Source: Hermatobates lingyangjiaoensis (Eukaryota; Arthropoda; Insecta; Hemiptera; Hermatobatidae). Taken from it: DNA of 64,000 bases. This document shows, piece after piece, positions 28,301-42,900 of the stretch. The stretch spans positions 179,563 through 243,562 of the forward strand of contig JAPFBL010000558.1 of the NCBI GenBank assembly GCA_026182355.1, given 5' to 3'. Every line of letters begins with the position of its first letter. Positions within the stretch are counted from its first letter, which is position 1. The translations under genes and the position numbers were made by a program. The notes under the pieces were generated by a model. It saw only the letters and a program-made list of their open reading frames with translations, did not search any database and had not been told where the DNA came from.

Positions 28301-31300
28301 CTATGCCTAAAAATAGAACATTATGCGGAAAATGAGTTGAGATTTTTTTTTCAAAATTACATTCGCTAAAGGGACGTTACAGTACGATTTCTGTTTTCAG
28401 AAAATGTTTTTTTGACGCTAAACGGCTCATTAAAAAATAATGAAAATTTGACCAAAAATGGAACGAAAAATTAGCAATTCATAAAAAAAAATTCATGAAG
28501 TTTCAACTACGGAAAAGAGCAATAACGCTATAAAAACTGTTTGTTTATCCTAGACTAAGAGATCACCTGCTATACTTGTCGAATTTTTTATATTTTTTTA
28601 CATTGTTTACATTGACTTAGATATTTTTTGAGCGAATCCACCGAAATAAAATTGATATTTATAAAGGAACAATTTAAATTGTATATTTACTTATATGAGA
28701 TGTAAGAGGAATAATGTTGTGCAGGAAAATGATAATACTCACTCAGAAAAAATTTGTATATATGTTATTTAACAAAAGGGAAGGAAAATGATCTTAATTA
28801 ATACTAAAAAGCCATAAAATTCCCATTATAATAATTCTATAAAAAACCAAAAATGGAAAAGATAATTCAAAATTGAAATCTTTCGTTTAGACATTAATAA
28901 ATGTAATTATCGTACATCTTTAATTATAAATCATCTAAAACAATATTTTTTCTTCGCTGTTTATGATGTTTTTCATAGAAAAGAAGGGTATTTTCCTGTT
29001 TTAAATTTGAAAATTTTATTTTAATATTCAATATAGAAGGATGTCAAGTTAACGAAGTAAGAAATCCACTGGCTATTTGAACAAAACCCATGTTCTCTTG
29101 TAGGAGAATATTTCGTATCAAGAAATGTTCACTTTGATTTTTCAAAAATGCTATTACTGCTGTAGTTATACTAATGAAATTATTTGCATCAGCTGTGTGA
29201 TGTACAAAATAAAAGCTTATATTTTGTTATGTCCTTCAATTACTATCTGTACTACCTAAGGAATGAAAGACTAATAATCATATCCCATTTAAATGTTTAC
29301 GTTATGCTTAAATGAGACGTTATGTATGATATACTCAAGAAATATGATATTAAGTTACTTATAGTAAAGTTGAGTGTAGGCCACCTCAGATTTTTTTATA
29401 TTAAAATATAGATTAGTTGACTAAAAATGTTTAAGAATTCAATTAGCAAATTTGACACTGCATACATGAAATTTTAGGGCAAAACCAGGAACATGTAGAA
29501 CTAACCCTGTAATGTAGCTCGCCACAGCTTAAGTGTGTGGGATTAACCAATGAACCGCTATTTCTACTCCTGAAACATTATTGAAAGAGAAATCCTGTAA
29601 GGTGTGTGTTGGAAACCACAACATACAGTTTTTTTTATTCGTGATGCATAAAAAGAAATTTTATGCACGAAAGTGCACTTTAATTTTCTATGCGGTATTT
29701 TTTAAAAACAACGAAATTTTATTAACGATAAAAAATGAACCACTTTTCTTTTTGATTCATCAGGTCTTACATCTTATTCTTCTTCCTTGATTCCATCCTC
29801 TTTTATATAATCTAATGCATTTATTTTTGATTAAAATTACGATCAAGCTTTTTTTATCTGCTTTGATATTTAGCTATTAGTGATTCATATGAATTGATGA
29901 ATTGATAATCTAAGAATCATATTAGCTAATATTAGAATATGAAATTAGCATATTGATATTATTCATTAGTTTCCTAAAAGCAGTAAAATGACGTACGACA
30001 AAATGAAACATCTTACTTGATGATAGAGTTTACTAATTAATAACTAATTAATAGTTATAACTAATAAGTTCACTAATCCTATTTTAAAATGTTTATCGAA
30101 AAAAACGTGTTTTTGCCTTAAAAAATATAAACAACTGTGACAAGTTCATTATATTGTTAAATCCGCAATTTGTTTTGTTTCACTTTTATACGAGGTGACG
30201 GTTATACTATTTTTTCTTTTACCTAATTTATTCACAAGTGGATAAATTAATTAATAAATTTAAACGATTCTCTGTTTATGGAGAAAGCCTATGAGTGTAG
30301 GTTTTCAAAGTAAACAACCCTTGTGATCGAAATAAACATGACATTATTCCGTCTATATTTTGAAATATAACACTATTTGCAATTTTCGTAAAAGCATTAA
30401 ATTAAATAAAATTATATACTACTTACCTTGCTGAGTAACGATTCCAATCATTACATCGAATACCGTAGCAGGTCCAGAAAATGTATTGCTACCATCGAAA
30501 TGAGCTAGTATCAATGCGACAATGGAAGAAATGAGGACTACTGCTCCCATAGAGAACCAAACAGTTCTGGAGAAGGGCACCACAAGAGCTGACCATGATC
30601 CGAAGGCGGCTGGCTGCAAGAAGATGAACATCATCCTGTGAACATAATCCTGTTGAAAGTAGCTTTGAAAAGAGTTAACGATTAACTTTAAAATAGTCCC
30701 AGCAATTAATATTTAAACAGTTTTAACCGGATTACATTCAACTTCTCTGTCACACTCATTATCGGAAATAACCACCAATTATTTCAATTATTTTATTAAT
30801 TCATTTACTTTAATTTCTTGGTACTACATTTTACCGAAATATTTAAAACGTAATTCGCATGTTTGTTGAGAATAATAGGCAAACACCTGGAAGGTATTTT
30901 CAATATTTGATTAAATAATGAATTCAAACAAGTGAACATCATACCTGTATGATTATAAAAATCTGCCATAGCTCATGAATCGTTGTTGTAGACGCCTAGT
31001 CTCTTTCGTATGTTATACATCGTGGAAAGTCTCACTTGAAGATACACAACATGCTAAACAATGGTTCACGAAGAATGGAAGATTTTTATAATCATATTAT
31101 GTTTACTAACTATATAGTATTATGTTGTAAAAAATGTAACATTAGCCACTTTTATTTTTAAATAAAAGTAGACAGAATAGACAGCAGTATTACTACTTTT
31201 ATTTTTCGCCTCCTGATGACAACAATCGTCTAAATATAGAAGTGAGTTATTCATTTTTTCTATCTGTGTGCTACCTTCGTTATAAATCGTTTATATATAT

Positions 31301-32482
31301 ATGAATAATAATCAAAATAACACTTGATTAAATAGATGGATTAATTTACCACAATGAAAAACAATTTTTTGAAACAATGCTCTAAGGCCTTTCGTTAACA
31401 CATCGTCAGAGAGCAAGTGAATTAAAAAAACAATAAATACTTGTTTAACTTGGCTGATTGAAATTTCCAGAATTGATGGCGACCCTGAATGTGTTTAATG
31501 ATGAAGTCTTCATCTGTTTAATTATCCCGTTAATCAAAACCTCATCTAATTTGTAGAGTCCTAGGCTATTGTTCATCAACTTCTCATAAAAGTTCTTTAT
31601 GAGCGCACTTTCCACGATATTTCTTCTTCTTTCTGAAGACACATATATTAATTCATTTGCTTCATTCCAGTTAATCACATGATTACTGTCTCTTATGTGA
31701 ATGAACAAGGCACTCTTTTCGTCCTCTCTTCTGATGGAATATTTGTGCTGTTTTATTATTGACAATAATTGACAACAATAATTGTCAATAATAAGCCAAA
31801 AAGAAAGGACTGTTGTGTATACAGGATACCATGTACTGACTGTGAAATGTCTTACATTGGACAGACGAGCAAAGGTCTTCTTACAAGGATAAAACAGCAC
31901 AAATATTCCATCAGAAGAGAGGACGAAAAGAGTGCCTTGTTCATTCACATAAGAGACAGTAATCATGTGATTAACTGGAATGAAGCAAATGAATTAATAT
32001 ATGTGTCTTCAGAAAGAAGAAGAAATATCGTGGAAAGTGCGCTCATAAAGAACTTTTATGAGAAGTTGATGAACAATAGCCTAGGACTCTACAAATTAGA
32101 TGAGGTTTTGGTTAACGGGATAATTAAACAGATGAAGACTTCATCATTAAACACATTCAGGGTTGCCATCAATTCTGGAAATTTCAATCAGCCAAGTTAA
32201 ACAAGTATTTATTGTTTTTTTAATTCACTTGCTCTCTGACGATGTGTTAACGAAAGGCCTTAGAGCATTGTTTCAAAAAATTGTTTTTCATTGAGGTAAA
32301 TTAATCCATATATATATGGATTCCATATATATATGGATTAATTTACCTCAATGAAAAACAATTTTTTGAAACAATGCTCTAAGGCCTTTCGTTAACACAT
32401 CGTCAGAGAGCAAGTGAATTAAAAAAACAATAAATACTTGTTTAACTTGGCTGATTGAAATTTCCAGAATTGATGGCAACCC

Positions 32483-32531
<49 letters not shown>

Positions 32532-35500
32532 CAAATTCAATAATATATCAACCGTTGGATAGAATAGGTGTATAATGTAATGGGGATTCGGTCAATTTTC
32601 CAGGATCAAAATCAAACTCTCAATGCCGACGTTCCGGTTTTATTTAAAACCTTTTTCATAGGCTTACAAACAAAGGATGACAAGAAATCATATATAAACA
32701 TCAACATATAACTAACATATGTCATTTTGGTCTCATACCGGTGGTACTTTATAGATATCTCTATATGACATTTCAATCAACAACCTATCCTAGTAAAATC
32801 TACCAACTCTCTGATTACAGAGATCTGGTACTTCTTTCTCAAGATAACCTCCAGGAATTGTTCGTCTTGACTTGGCTGGTCTCTATCAAAGAGCAGCTGC
32901 TGTATCCTCACAGGGGATTTCCGTAATATTAGTAATTACAACTACTAATATCGTCATTATTACAACTTTTCATTATTAAATTTGTTCTTACTATGACTAA
33001 TAATAACATTATTCTTTTATTATAGTTGTTGTGATTATTACTATTATTATGCATAATAAATATCAGTATATTGTACTAATAATCTAAAATACTATGCAAA
33101 GGGGAAGTACTTGGTGGAAACACTTAGTCCCCTGTAAGGGAACTCAACAGTGTACAGTGTACATTCATTTTTAAAAGTTAACTGGTAACCGAATATGAAT
33201 TAGATAAAAAATAAATAAACGACTCAAATACTGAAAGTTATGACATTTTTTTAGTGAATGCCGTTTAGAATTTTTGCTGTGACTGTCTTTTTTAACAGCA
33301 CTTCTTGAGTGACATATTTGATAAGACGATGCAACGAACATATCGCAAGTGTAATTTATTTAGTAATTGTATTTTTACTCAGTTAAAAATGCTATCAGTG
33401 TTCCACAATGATTATCAAACATATAATGACTTCGAATAAAAAGGCTTACAGTAACGACAAAAAAAAAACAAGGTTAAATACATTCAACAATTTTAAATGT
33501 ACTTTTTAGTACATTTAACCAAGTTATGGTATAAAAAATTAAATACTTTGTTATTAAATACATAATCTGTTTCTACAAATTACTATAGTATTTTTGATTA
33601 TTAAGTACTGCACAGTGTATTATTTTTATTAATTATTTCAAAATTTCATAAATACAAGTACACAAACACCCCACAATGTCTTCAAAGGTTCAACGTTAAA
33701 TGATATTAATTTTTTTTTTGTTGCTTTAAGATACTGATGTACATGTTTTGTCGTTTCTGTATTGTAGAGTATTTTCCTGAATTTCAAGTAAATCGGAATT
33801 TGTTGAAATTAAAAAAAAAAATTCATGTCGTACTTACAAATAAAAAACGTTTTTCTATGTTTTATGGCTAAAACCTAATATTTAAAAAAAGAATAAATTT
33901 TAACAGTTATATTAACTTGCAGTTCTTGATTTCACGCCAACATCAATAACAATGTTGACTACATAGGCTTCCTTTAGATTTCCGAAGTTAACCAACATTT
34001 AGCGTGGCTACCGCTAGAGTGGGTGACACCAGTGTCTCAAACGACTGTTGGCAATAATGTGGTTTTACACCGGGTTTGAATAGGTGCCAAATCTAAAATG
34101 GTGTCACTCACTCTTTATTCTATAGTACAGTCTGAAAGGTATTCTTAATTTCACCAATGGCATAAATATCAAACGAATAAAACATTATCAGAGCTAAAAT
34201 AATTAAAATTGATTGATGTAAAGTAGTACTCCTGCACCACGAGTAGCTGAATCGCAAACTAAACAAATGAAAACGCAAATTTTAGACTTTTGATTTTTTT
34301 TAAGATTTTGTAGTTTTAATGAAAGACAGAAAAATGTTACTAATAAATCTTGTTGATGATAACATTTTTTAAAGATAACATATTTTTTTATTTTCTTTGA
34401 ACTAATTTCTTATTAACAAATTTAATTAGAATATTTTGTTAAAAATTTTGTTAACCTGTTATTAATTTGGACTCTTTTAGCTATACTTATCGACACGATC
34501 TAAAAAAAATCATTCACTTAACTTAAATAGCATTAAATTAACAAATATATTTCTCGTATTAGCAGCTTACACATTGGCCGCACTGTCCGTTAATGTGAGG
34601 GAAAAAGTGTAAATTGTTATAAAAAATCATCATGATATCATCACTGATACCCTGATAAGTTTGATTTAAAGGCAGTACCGCCCCTAGTGGGGCCATGCAG
34701 CTCTTCCACAAGCTGCATCGGCTTATATATTCCACAGGTTCTTTGAACCAGGGGCCAAAAAGGTCACTGACCTTACCTGTATAGGTAAGCAGAGCAGGTT
34801 CAGTAGGAACTTTGGTCCGGAATTCGATCCGAAACTCTTAAAATAAGTCGGCAGTACGGGTGGCGGGGACCATGGAAGGGTTATCATTCCACCCCGCCAA
34901 CTGAGGTTGGATTCGTAATGGCTGTCGGTTCTCACCCAAGTTGGGTAGACCCTTGTGGTCGCAGTGTGAGAAACAGTAACTTCTCAGGAGGATGTCTGCT
35001 TAGCATATCTGGGAGCTAGAGACCCCAAACCCTTACCAGGTGGAACGGACATTAAACTCAGCTGATTGGACTGGACTGATTAGATACCACCCCTTCGAGC
35101 CCATATATGTTCAGTTCACATAAGTAGCACAGACCAGATGGCGTTTAGCCAACAGTAGGTTTTAATCTCTCTATGAGGTACTAACAACACTCCTCACAAT
35201 GACACCCTGATGGTGTCCGATTAACTACTAGTAGCAAGCCTGGGTCGGGATCATCGGCCTTTGCTCTCTTCGGAGGGGGACGACCGAATTCAAAGGAATC
35301 CTATGATAGTCCTAAAACTGTAAGGCACTGTATGTTTAGCCTAATCATTAATCATTAAAAGCAGTTTGATCGAGACTTATTTTATACTATAAAATCTGAA
35401 AAATTTATCTAAGTTAATGTTTGAACATTGTAGCGGTTAATCTTCTTCTCTTGTCTAACCCCCAGAAGATTTTTAATACGTAAGGTGGTAATGCACCACC

Positions 35501-36678
35501 TATAACTAAAATTTCAACACTAAATGACAAAGAAACTAGACTATCCACTACCATAAAAGCATTTTAAAGGTGAAATATCATAAGCATTTGTGCTTCAATA
35601 ACAATAATAATATTAAATGAATTACTGTTTTAATAACTAAAAAATATAATTTATTAAAGTTTTAAATTGTTAAATCCATTTATTAGAGTTTATTATAATG
35701 AACTTATAATAGTGGTTATGTTGTTGATTATGAAAATAGTTTATAAGAATAAGAAAAAAAAGGATAAAATCCTTTTCATTCAAGTGTTTTCAAATTAAAT
35801 TTTGCTTGGATGTCAGCATTCTTTATTCTGACGTTCGATAAAGTGATGGAAAATCGTCCACGTCCTTCATTTATAATTATTAAGAAATGTCAAGATTGTT
35901 TCATCCTCACAAATAATATTTCTTTTATGAAATTTGAGCATGTCTTTAATGTAGGTAAATGACTCGTGGATGACTGATAATTTTAATTTTTAACGAATAA
36001 CACCATTAAGCAGTATATTTTATAAAATCAGTATTTCCTTTGAAGTAAACTCTATAGGATTTCCTTGAAGCTTTGAAAGAAAAAAAGATGCAAGAACTCT
36101 AATTGGATCTTTAAGGGATGTTTGATAAACCCTTTCTCATATTTGCTGGAGACCTGTTTTGATATTCAGTCACCTTGAAGCATATTTACTTTGAATTATA
36201 TCGAAAGTGAATTTTCATTTTACTTTTTAGAGAAATGTTTTGTTACATTTGCGAATACTTTTATTGTTTTTTTATTTATTTATTTTATAGTTGTTGGAAA
36301 AGTTTGATAAGAAGCTTCTAATACAGCAATTGACTTTCTCAGTCATTTACACCTCTTTAGATTCTTATTTTGCTTAATTATCACATCAAGTAGTTAATGG
36401 TTAAAGTTTATTGACTAAGCGAGTTAAACCTTCAGTACTAGACAAAATAACATTATTTAAAACAAACAAGAAAAAAAATTATTCCTAAAATTAGCAAATT
36501 AGATATCAGGGCTTATTAAACTATATACCTGTATATATATATATTAGTTGAAAGTAACCGCAGCTTCTGCTCTAACGATTTTCGAGCTGGTGGCCTCAAT
36601 CTTACGGGAGATTTTCCGATCTTGCGGGTAAAGTTTCCACATTAATTGCCGAAATGACATCAATATAATTGCTGATTT

Positions 36679-36733
<55 letters not shown>

Positions 36734-36887
36734 GTATTGAAAATTACACCAAATTTAGCTGATACCTGTTTCTTAACAAGCTTCTCAAGTGTCTCTCTGA
36801 GAAACTTGTTAAGAAACAGGTATCAGCTAAATTTGGTGTCATTTTCAATAATGTGTGTGTTAAAGAAGGACTGCTACCAAAATTTAC

Positions 36888-36927
<40 letters not shown>

Positions 36928-39900
36928 AGATTTTGAATAACATCGAAACGTCGGGAATGAGAGTTTGATTGGAAGTGGAAGAAACTGACCGCTTCCCGAT
37001 TTATCCTTTTTATTATATATATATTTATATTAATAAAAAGGATAAATCGGGATGCGGTCAGTTTCTCCCACTTCCAATCAAACTCTCATTGCCGACGTTT
37101 CGATGTTATTCAAAATATTTTTTAAAGACCTACAATACAAAGGAAATTAAGAGATTAAATACCTACATTTTTTCATAAACAAAAAGAAGTACATTATGAA
37201 AAATCAAATACAATCATGAGTATTAGGATAGCAATAAAAATAAAATAAACAGAAGAAACCTATCTAGAAAATATTACAATGAACTCACAAAAGTAGGAAC
37301 ATTTGAAAATGAACAAACTATTACAAATTACATTACTAATACAATACGGAAGTTTAAACTATTCAAATGACAATCTATAATAACCATCTATTTACAGCTG
37401 GTGAGCGGGTAACAATGGAACAAAATTTTTCACTAAAAACATTAGGTATCGAAAACACTAGAATAAACACTATTTAATTTCCTTTGTATTGTAGTCCTTT
37501 GAAAAAGATTTTGAATAGAATCGAAACGTCGGCAATGAGAGTTTGATTGGAAGTAGAAGAAACTGACCACATCCCGATTTATCCTTTTTATGTTACATAT
37601 CTGTCCCACGGTCGACAATTCATTACTGTTTTGTATATATATATATATATATATATATAAGCGGAAAAAAGATCCAAACTGGACACAATACGACTTCAAA
37701 ATCGAAGAAGAAGACCACACAGAGTTGGTTGCCAGGTTGGTTACTTGTCGTTGCGTCTACAACGTCATGGTCTCCATTTCTCTTTTATCCTGAAGACGGA
37801 TTGGCCGAAAATTTGAGCTTGTAAATGTGTTTCTTTACTCTTTCTGTTACTCTTCTTCAATTTTGAACTCGTGTATATATCTATATACAATTGAAATATA
37901 TATATATATATATATATTAAAGAGTATGCCGATATTCATTTTTGTTCGTTTTCTATTTAATTTCTCAAGTTTTCTAAGCTTGGTTTTTAACTCTTCAGGT
38001 AAATTGAACACTAACTCTCCGAATGATTTATTCTTGAGATCCATAGTAGTAATTCAATAATACACTATAAACCTAGCTACAACAAAAAACTATACAATAA
38101 ATTATTCCAACGTTTCGGTCACTTTGACCATCTTCAGGGATTTACAAAAATGACGATTAAAAAACTTAACTTAAGAAAAAACACTAACAATAATCATTGT
38201 TAGTGTTTTTTCTTAAGTTAAGTTTTTTAATCGTCATTATTGTAAATCCCTGAAGATGGTCAAAGTGACCAACAATAATTACAAAGTGACTAACAATAAT
38301 TATTGTTAGTGTTTTTTCTTAAGTTAATTTTTTTAATCGTCATTATTGTAAATCGCTGAAGATGGTCAAAGTGACCGAAACGTTGGAATAATTTATTGTA
38401 TAGTTTTTTGTTGTAGTTAGGTTTATAGTGTATTATTGGATTACTACTATGGATCTCAAGAATAAATCATTCGAAGAGTTAGTGTTCAATTTACCTGAAG
38501 AGTTAAAAACCAAGTTTAGAAAACTTGAGAAATTAAATTGAAAACGAACAAAAATGAATATTGGCATACTCTTTAATAAAACGTGTCTAAATGAAGGTCT
38601 GCTCCCAATATATATATATATATATATAATTGAAATATAATTGAACAATTCTCCTGGACAACAAACCAGTTGAGGCAGAAAAATTTGTATGCAGCCAGGT
38701 GATTGCCAAGAAAACGCAAATATACAAAATTATAAAAAAATATGTTAGTTAATTTTTGATATAAACTTAGGGGCCAGGGTAGTCCAGTGGCTTACGTCCT
38801 CGTCTCTAGGCTCGTGGACCCGAGGTTCCAATGTCTTTCATACCTTTCTCAGTTGCTCAGGGACTAAGAGATCAATATATGTAGATATAAGCATCTTCAT
38901 TTCACGTGCGTTTTTCAACCTTACCGATTTTATTACAATAGAAAGCATGGAAATGATGTAAGAGTGACACACAAACAGTGCAAGTGTTTCTGATAACTGA
39001 AGTATGTGATCTGATAACAGGTTATTTTCTTTGTATTATGTGATAAGGCCTTCTCCTCGAGTTGTTCATTATGTATCATAGAACTCCAAATATTTCAAAA
39101 CAAACCTATTAAAAATCAGTTTATTCAAACAATGCAAACATAATTCATTTATAAATACGTAAATCTGTTTTACTTTGAGGATACAAGGTAATCCGGGTAC
39201 ATTATTAAAATTCAATTTATGCTAACCCATATAAGAATACCCTGTATTTATTTAGGAGATAAATAACAAAATTATTTTTTTTTTGAATCCATACTTTCAA
39301 ACTATATACTTATAAAATCAAACTACTTATAAATAACTACATTAATGTACATTTTTTATGTAAAAATATTTATTGAATTGGTAATTAATTGAAAAAAAAG
39401 GTATGTTATATATATTTGCTATAAATATATATTGTCTGATTTAGTAATATATAATTTATATTTTATATTTTTCTAATTAAAATATTCATTTAAATGTATT
39501 TTATTTTAATACATTTTTAAGCTTGTGAATTTGATTTGCAAAAAGTTATATTCGGTATACGGTTATATTCGGTTACATTCGGTATAAGGTAAGTTTGATT
39601 TGAAAATAGATGAAATGATTTTCAAAAGTGGTGAATTTTCTTACAAAAATTATGTTATTGAGTTAATCTATTATCTGAAGAAATGTACTGCTTTATTTCT
39701 TATCAATTAACTTTTTCATAATATTACTTTTATTTGTAACGCTATTAATTCAGGTTGAAGTATATAACCAATTATTTTATAATTGAAAGTATCGGGTTTT
39801 CGATCCATTAAATTGGAGTTGATTCGATTACAAATGTAACACTGATGTTATAAAATGAGAAAGATGTAATCAAATCCAATACTGACTTTATCGATTGCAA

Positions 39901-42900
39901 AACTGGCTTAATAGATCGAAAAACTCTATACATCAAATAATTTAGTGTACGTAAAATAAAAATAGTTCATTGTAGGGTAAAAAGTTAATGAAATGGTCTC
40001 CACATATAAAAATTTAATCGTATAAACAGCAACAGTTGTACCATCGACACTCACCCTTAGTTAATGCCTGAGGAAGAACACTACGTGTTTGAAACGCGTT
40101 GTTTATACCATTAAATTTTTATATGTGGAGAACATTTCAATAACCTTTTACCCTACAATGAGTAAATACCACATAATAAGTGATTGCACTACGTTAGAAT
40201 TAGAAGAAAAATAGTTCATTTTTGATAGTACTTATTAAGTTCTATAATATAATATATATAATTTTGTGTGTGTATATATAATTTTGCCCTTCTATGAAAC
40301 GACTTCTAAAATAAAGAGTACTTGTTTGTGTGAAGACGATAAGAGTAAATGTTTGTGTAAGGGACCAAGATAGCACAGTGGCTTGCATGCTCGCCTCAGG
40401 TTTGGGAGTTCCAGGTTTGAATTTTACTCGGATTTTCGATTTTTTTTGTACGCAATAGATAAAAAAAAACTGAGTACGTTGTCCTTCAAAAAGGACGTTA
40501 AGTCATTGGTTCTGAGCCTATAAAGATATTAGACTCTTATTTAGAATCCTGACCTAAATACACTTGCGTGAAGCAAAATTTAGGATTCCTACTGTAGAGT
40601 CATGACTGAGGGACTATAGTTCCTTGAGGAACCAGTATCAGATGTATAGCTTTCTAGCATACCTTCAATCCAGTCAAAAAAAAAAAAAATATCAAGTCAA
40701 TAATATTTTGAAGTTGAATAAGGAAACTGAAATCCAAATAGAATTTTTTCTGTATATGATATTTATTATGATTTCCTGTATCAAAATCTATTCTGATATA
40801 AAATAAGAATTTTTACCACTGTGGCTACACAGTTAAATTTGTTTAATAAGTAGTTTAATTTGAATCCGAAGAACTGACCTAGTCCCGATAAAATTTAGTT
40901 TTGTATATTTATAACTTTAGTTTTATATATATAGAAGTCTTCAGTGATTCCATTATTAATGGTCAAGCGGTACCAAATATTCCAATATTTATCTTCTGAT
41001 GTTATTTATTTATTGCAATTAAATGTTTGTATATACCTTCCGCCTCTGGCAATAAAGGGAAAGTCGACTGCCATCATTCTGTCTTTTCGCATGTTGGTTA
41101 CTGAATAAGAAGTCTCTGCTTCCCCTCTCTGTAGCACTCCGATCAGTCCAGACCATTGAGCATTGCTATCTTGTCGGCCCCAGTTATTAACGATGGTGCA
41201 GTTATACCTGCAGATACAGAAGTGCTTCAACTATAGTAATAAGCATATATATATAAATAATCAAACCAATATATTAAATGATAAAAAAAGACTAAGAACT
41301 TTCAACCGTAACAAGCGGTCTTCGTCAGAGTCAAAACCCAACTCATCTGACGAAGATCGCTTGTTGCAGTAGAAAGATCTTAGTCTTTTTTTCCCATATC
41401 ACATTGTGGTTTGATCACTGATTGTTATTTCACATGTTATTTATGTGAAATCTTGTTATATATATATATATATATAATACATAAACTAAATTGACAGAAA
41501 GAAAACACATACAAAAGATCACAAAAGCTCACTACTACATTTCGATGAAATGAAAAGCACGATGTACAGTTCACCAGAGATGCATTATCCAACGAGAAGA
41601 AATTGTCGGTATACTACATATTTTAGAGACTTTGTATATTAATTAAAGAAATCCCTCAATTTATCTTCAGATGAAAGAAATGTTTGTCATTCCAATAAAC
41701 GGGAACATAGAGCCTAACATGAAGTGGATAAATAAGAATAAAACTGAAACCTGTACTCTGATTGGCTCATAAGGAAGTCCATTGGACCAATCAGGAAAAC
41801 ACACCCACTAAGGAAGACTATGTAAATGTAAGCATCCGTCCAGAAGCAAAATTTTACCAGATGACGACCAACGTAATTATGATCGAAAGATCGTATGAAT
41901 TAATGTCCCTTGGACAATTAATGTAGAAACTCCAACCGCAAGATCAGAAAATCTCCCGCGAGATCGAGGCCACGAGCTGAAAAATCGAGAGAGGAGAAGC
42001 TGCTGCTCCTTTTTACAATAACTGTTTACAAGAAGATTTACACTGCCGATTTACACAAATATAAATACAAATATACCAATATAAGTTACAAGACAATCAA
42101 TAAGAAATAAGAAAAAATGCTATGAGTTTTGAACAGTAACAAGTGGTCTTCGTCAGAGTCAAATCCCAAATAATACAGGAAGATTAAACAGTGTGAATAT
42201 ATATCGACCCTCTAATTGTATCTGATATAGAGTAGATGACACCGAACACAAGAAATTTTTCAGTGGTAACATCGCTTGCAGAAGTATATTGGTTTAGGTA
42301 GATGTTATACAGTAAAATAATCTTGTTACTTTCAAAAATTCGTTTTTTAAATTTGTCTTAAAACTGTTTAAATTTCATGGGCTGCGCATATTTAGTATAT
42401 AAAATATATCTGTAGTACGGTATGAAATTGTTTTATTTTTTTTTATACTTCATCAATACTTGAGAAAGAAGAAATATTTTATAATTTAACTTTTCATTGA
42501 GTATAAGAATATTCGGTGATGAATAACTTCCTGTCATTATCTGACATATTCGTATGTGTCTTGATTTACACCCTACAAATCTGTCTAACTCACTTTGACA
42601 TCTTAACTTGTCTCTCACCTTCATCATATTTCTTCACTGAAAATAATCACTATTTTCCAATTATACTCCAAAAAATCTAATTAATTACGTTATAGTGTTA
42701 AAGTTAACAAATATCACATTCACTTGGGGCAATTTTTTACTATTTCAACATACTTGCAAGAAGTTTCAACAATAACATTTTGAAGAAGTTATTAATTCTA
42801 TATTGATATGTTCTAATCAATATAGTAATGTACTACAATATTGCAACAAGGATGGAGTAACTCCAGGCATTTTAAAGGAACCTACCATAAAGCGACGTTC

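Larger units (their letters stand above)
38040..38460. repeat. ACGU-family cluster: palindrome plus direct copy
   Basis: 38048-38270 is an inverted pair centred near 38193 (arms include TTAACTTAAGAAAAAACAC). A further plus-strand copy follows (38285-38460). The outer arms continue into matching sequence at 37921-38045 and 38450-38580, which has a short open frame (MDLKNKSFGELVFNLPEELK). That frame is shared by two inverted copies and may be a Penelope-like ORF fragment. Confidence 0.6.
41257..41476. repeat. AGAUCU-family inverted pair ending in (AT)n
   Basis: Two divergent hammerhead copies share a centre; the right arm runs on through CCCATATCACATTGTGGTTT to a terminal hairpin (TTTCAC/GTGAAA, about 41430-41450) and an (AT)n run. 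Left arm is shorter. Confidence 0.7.

Noticed and set aside
31445..31966. 173-codon minus ORF spanning the Penelope junction
   Set aside because: Its first part is antisense to the right-hand copy; only the part left of 31765 is real endonuclease sequence.
41862..41905. CAGATGACGACC...GATCGAAAGATCG as another hammerhead
   Set aside because: The core has A instead of U4, helix II does not close and helix III is not palindromic. Possibly a decayed relative; not listed as a ribozyme.
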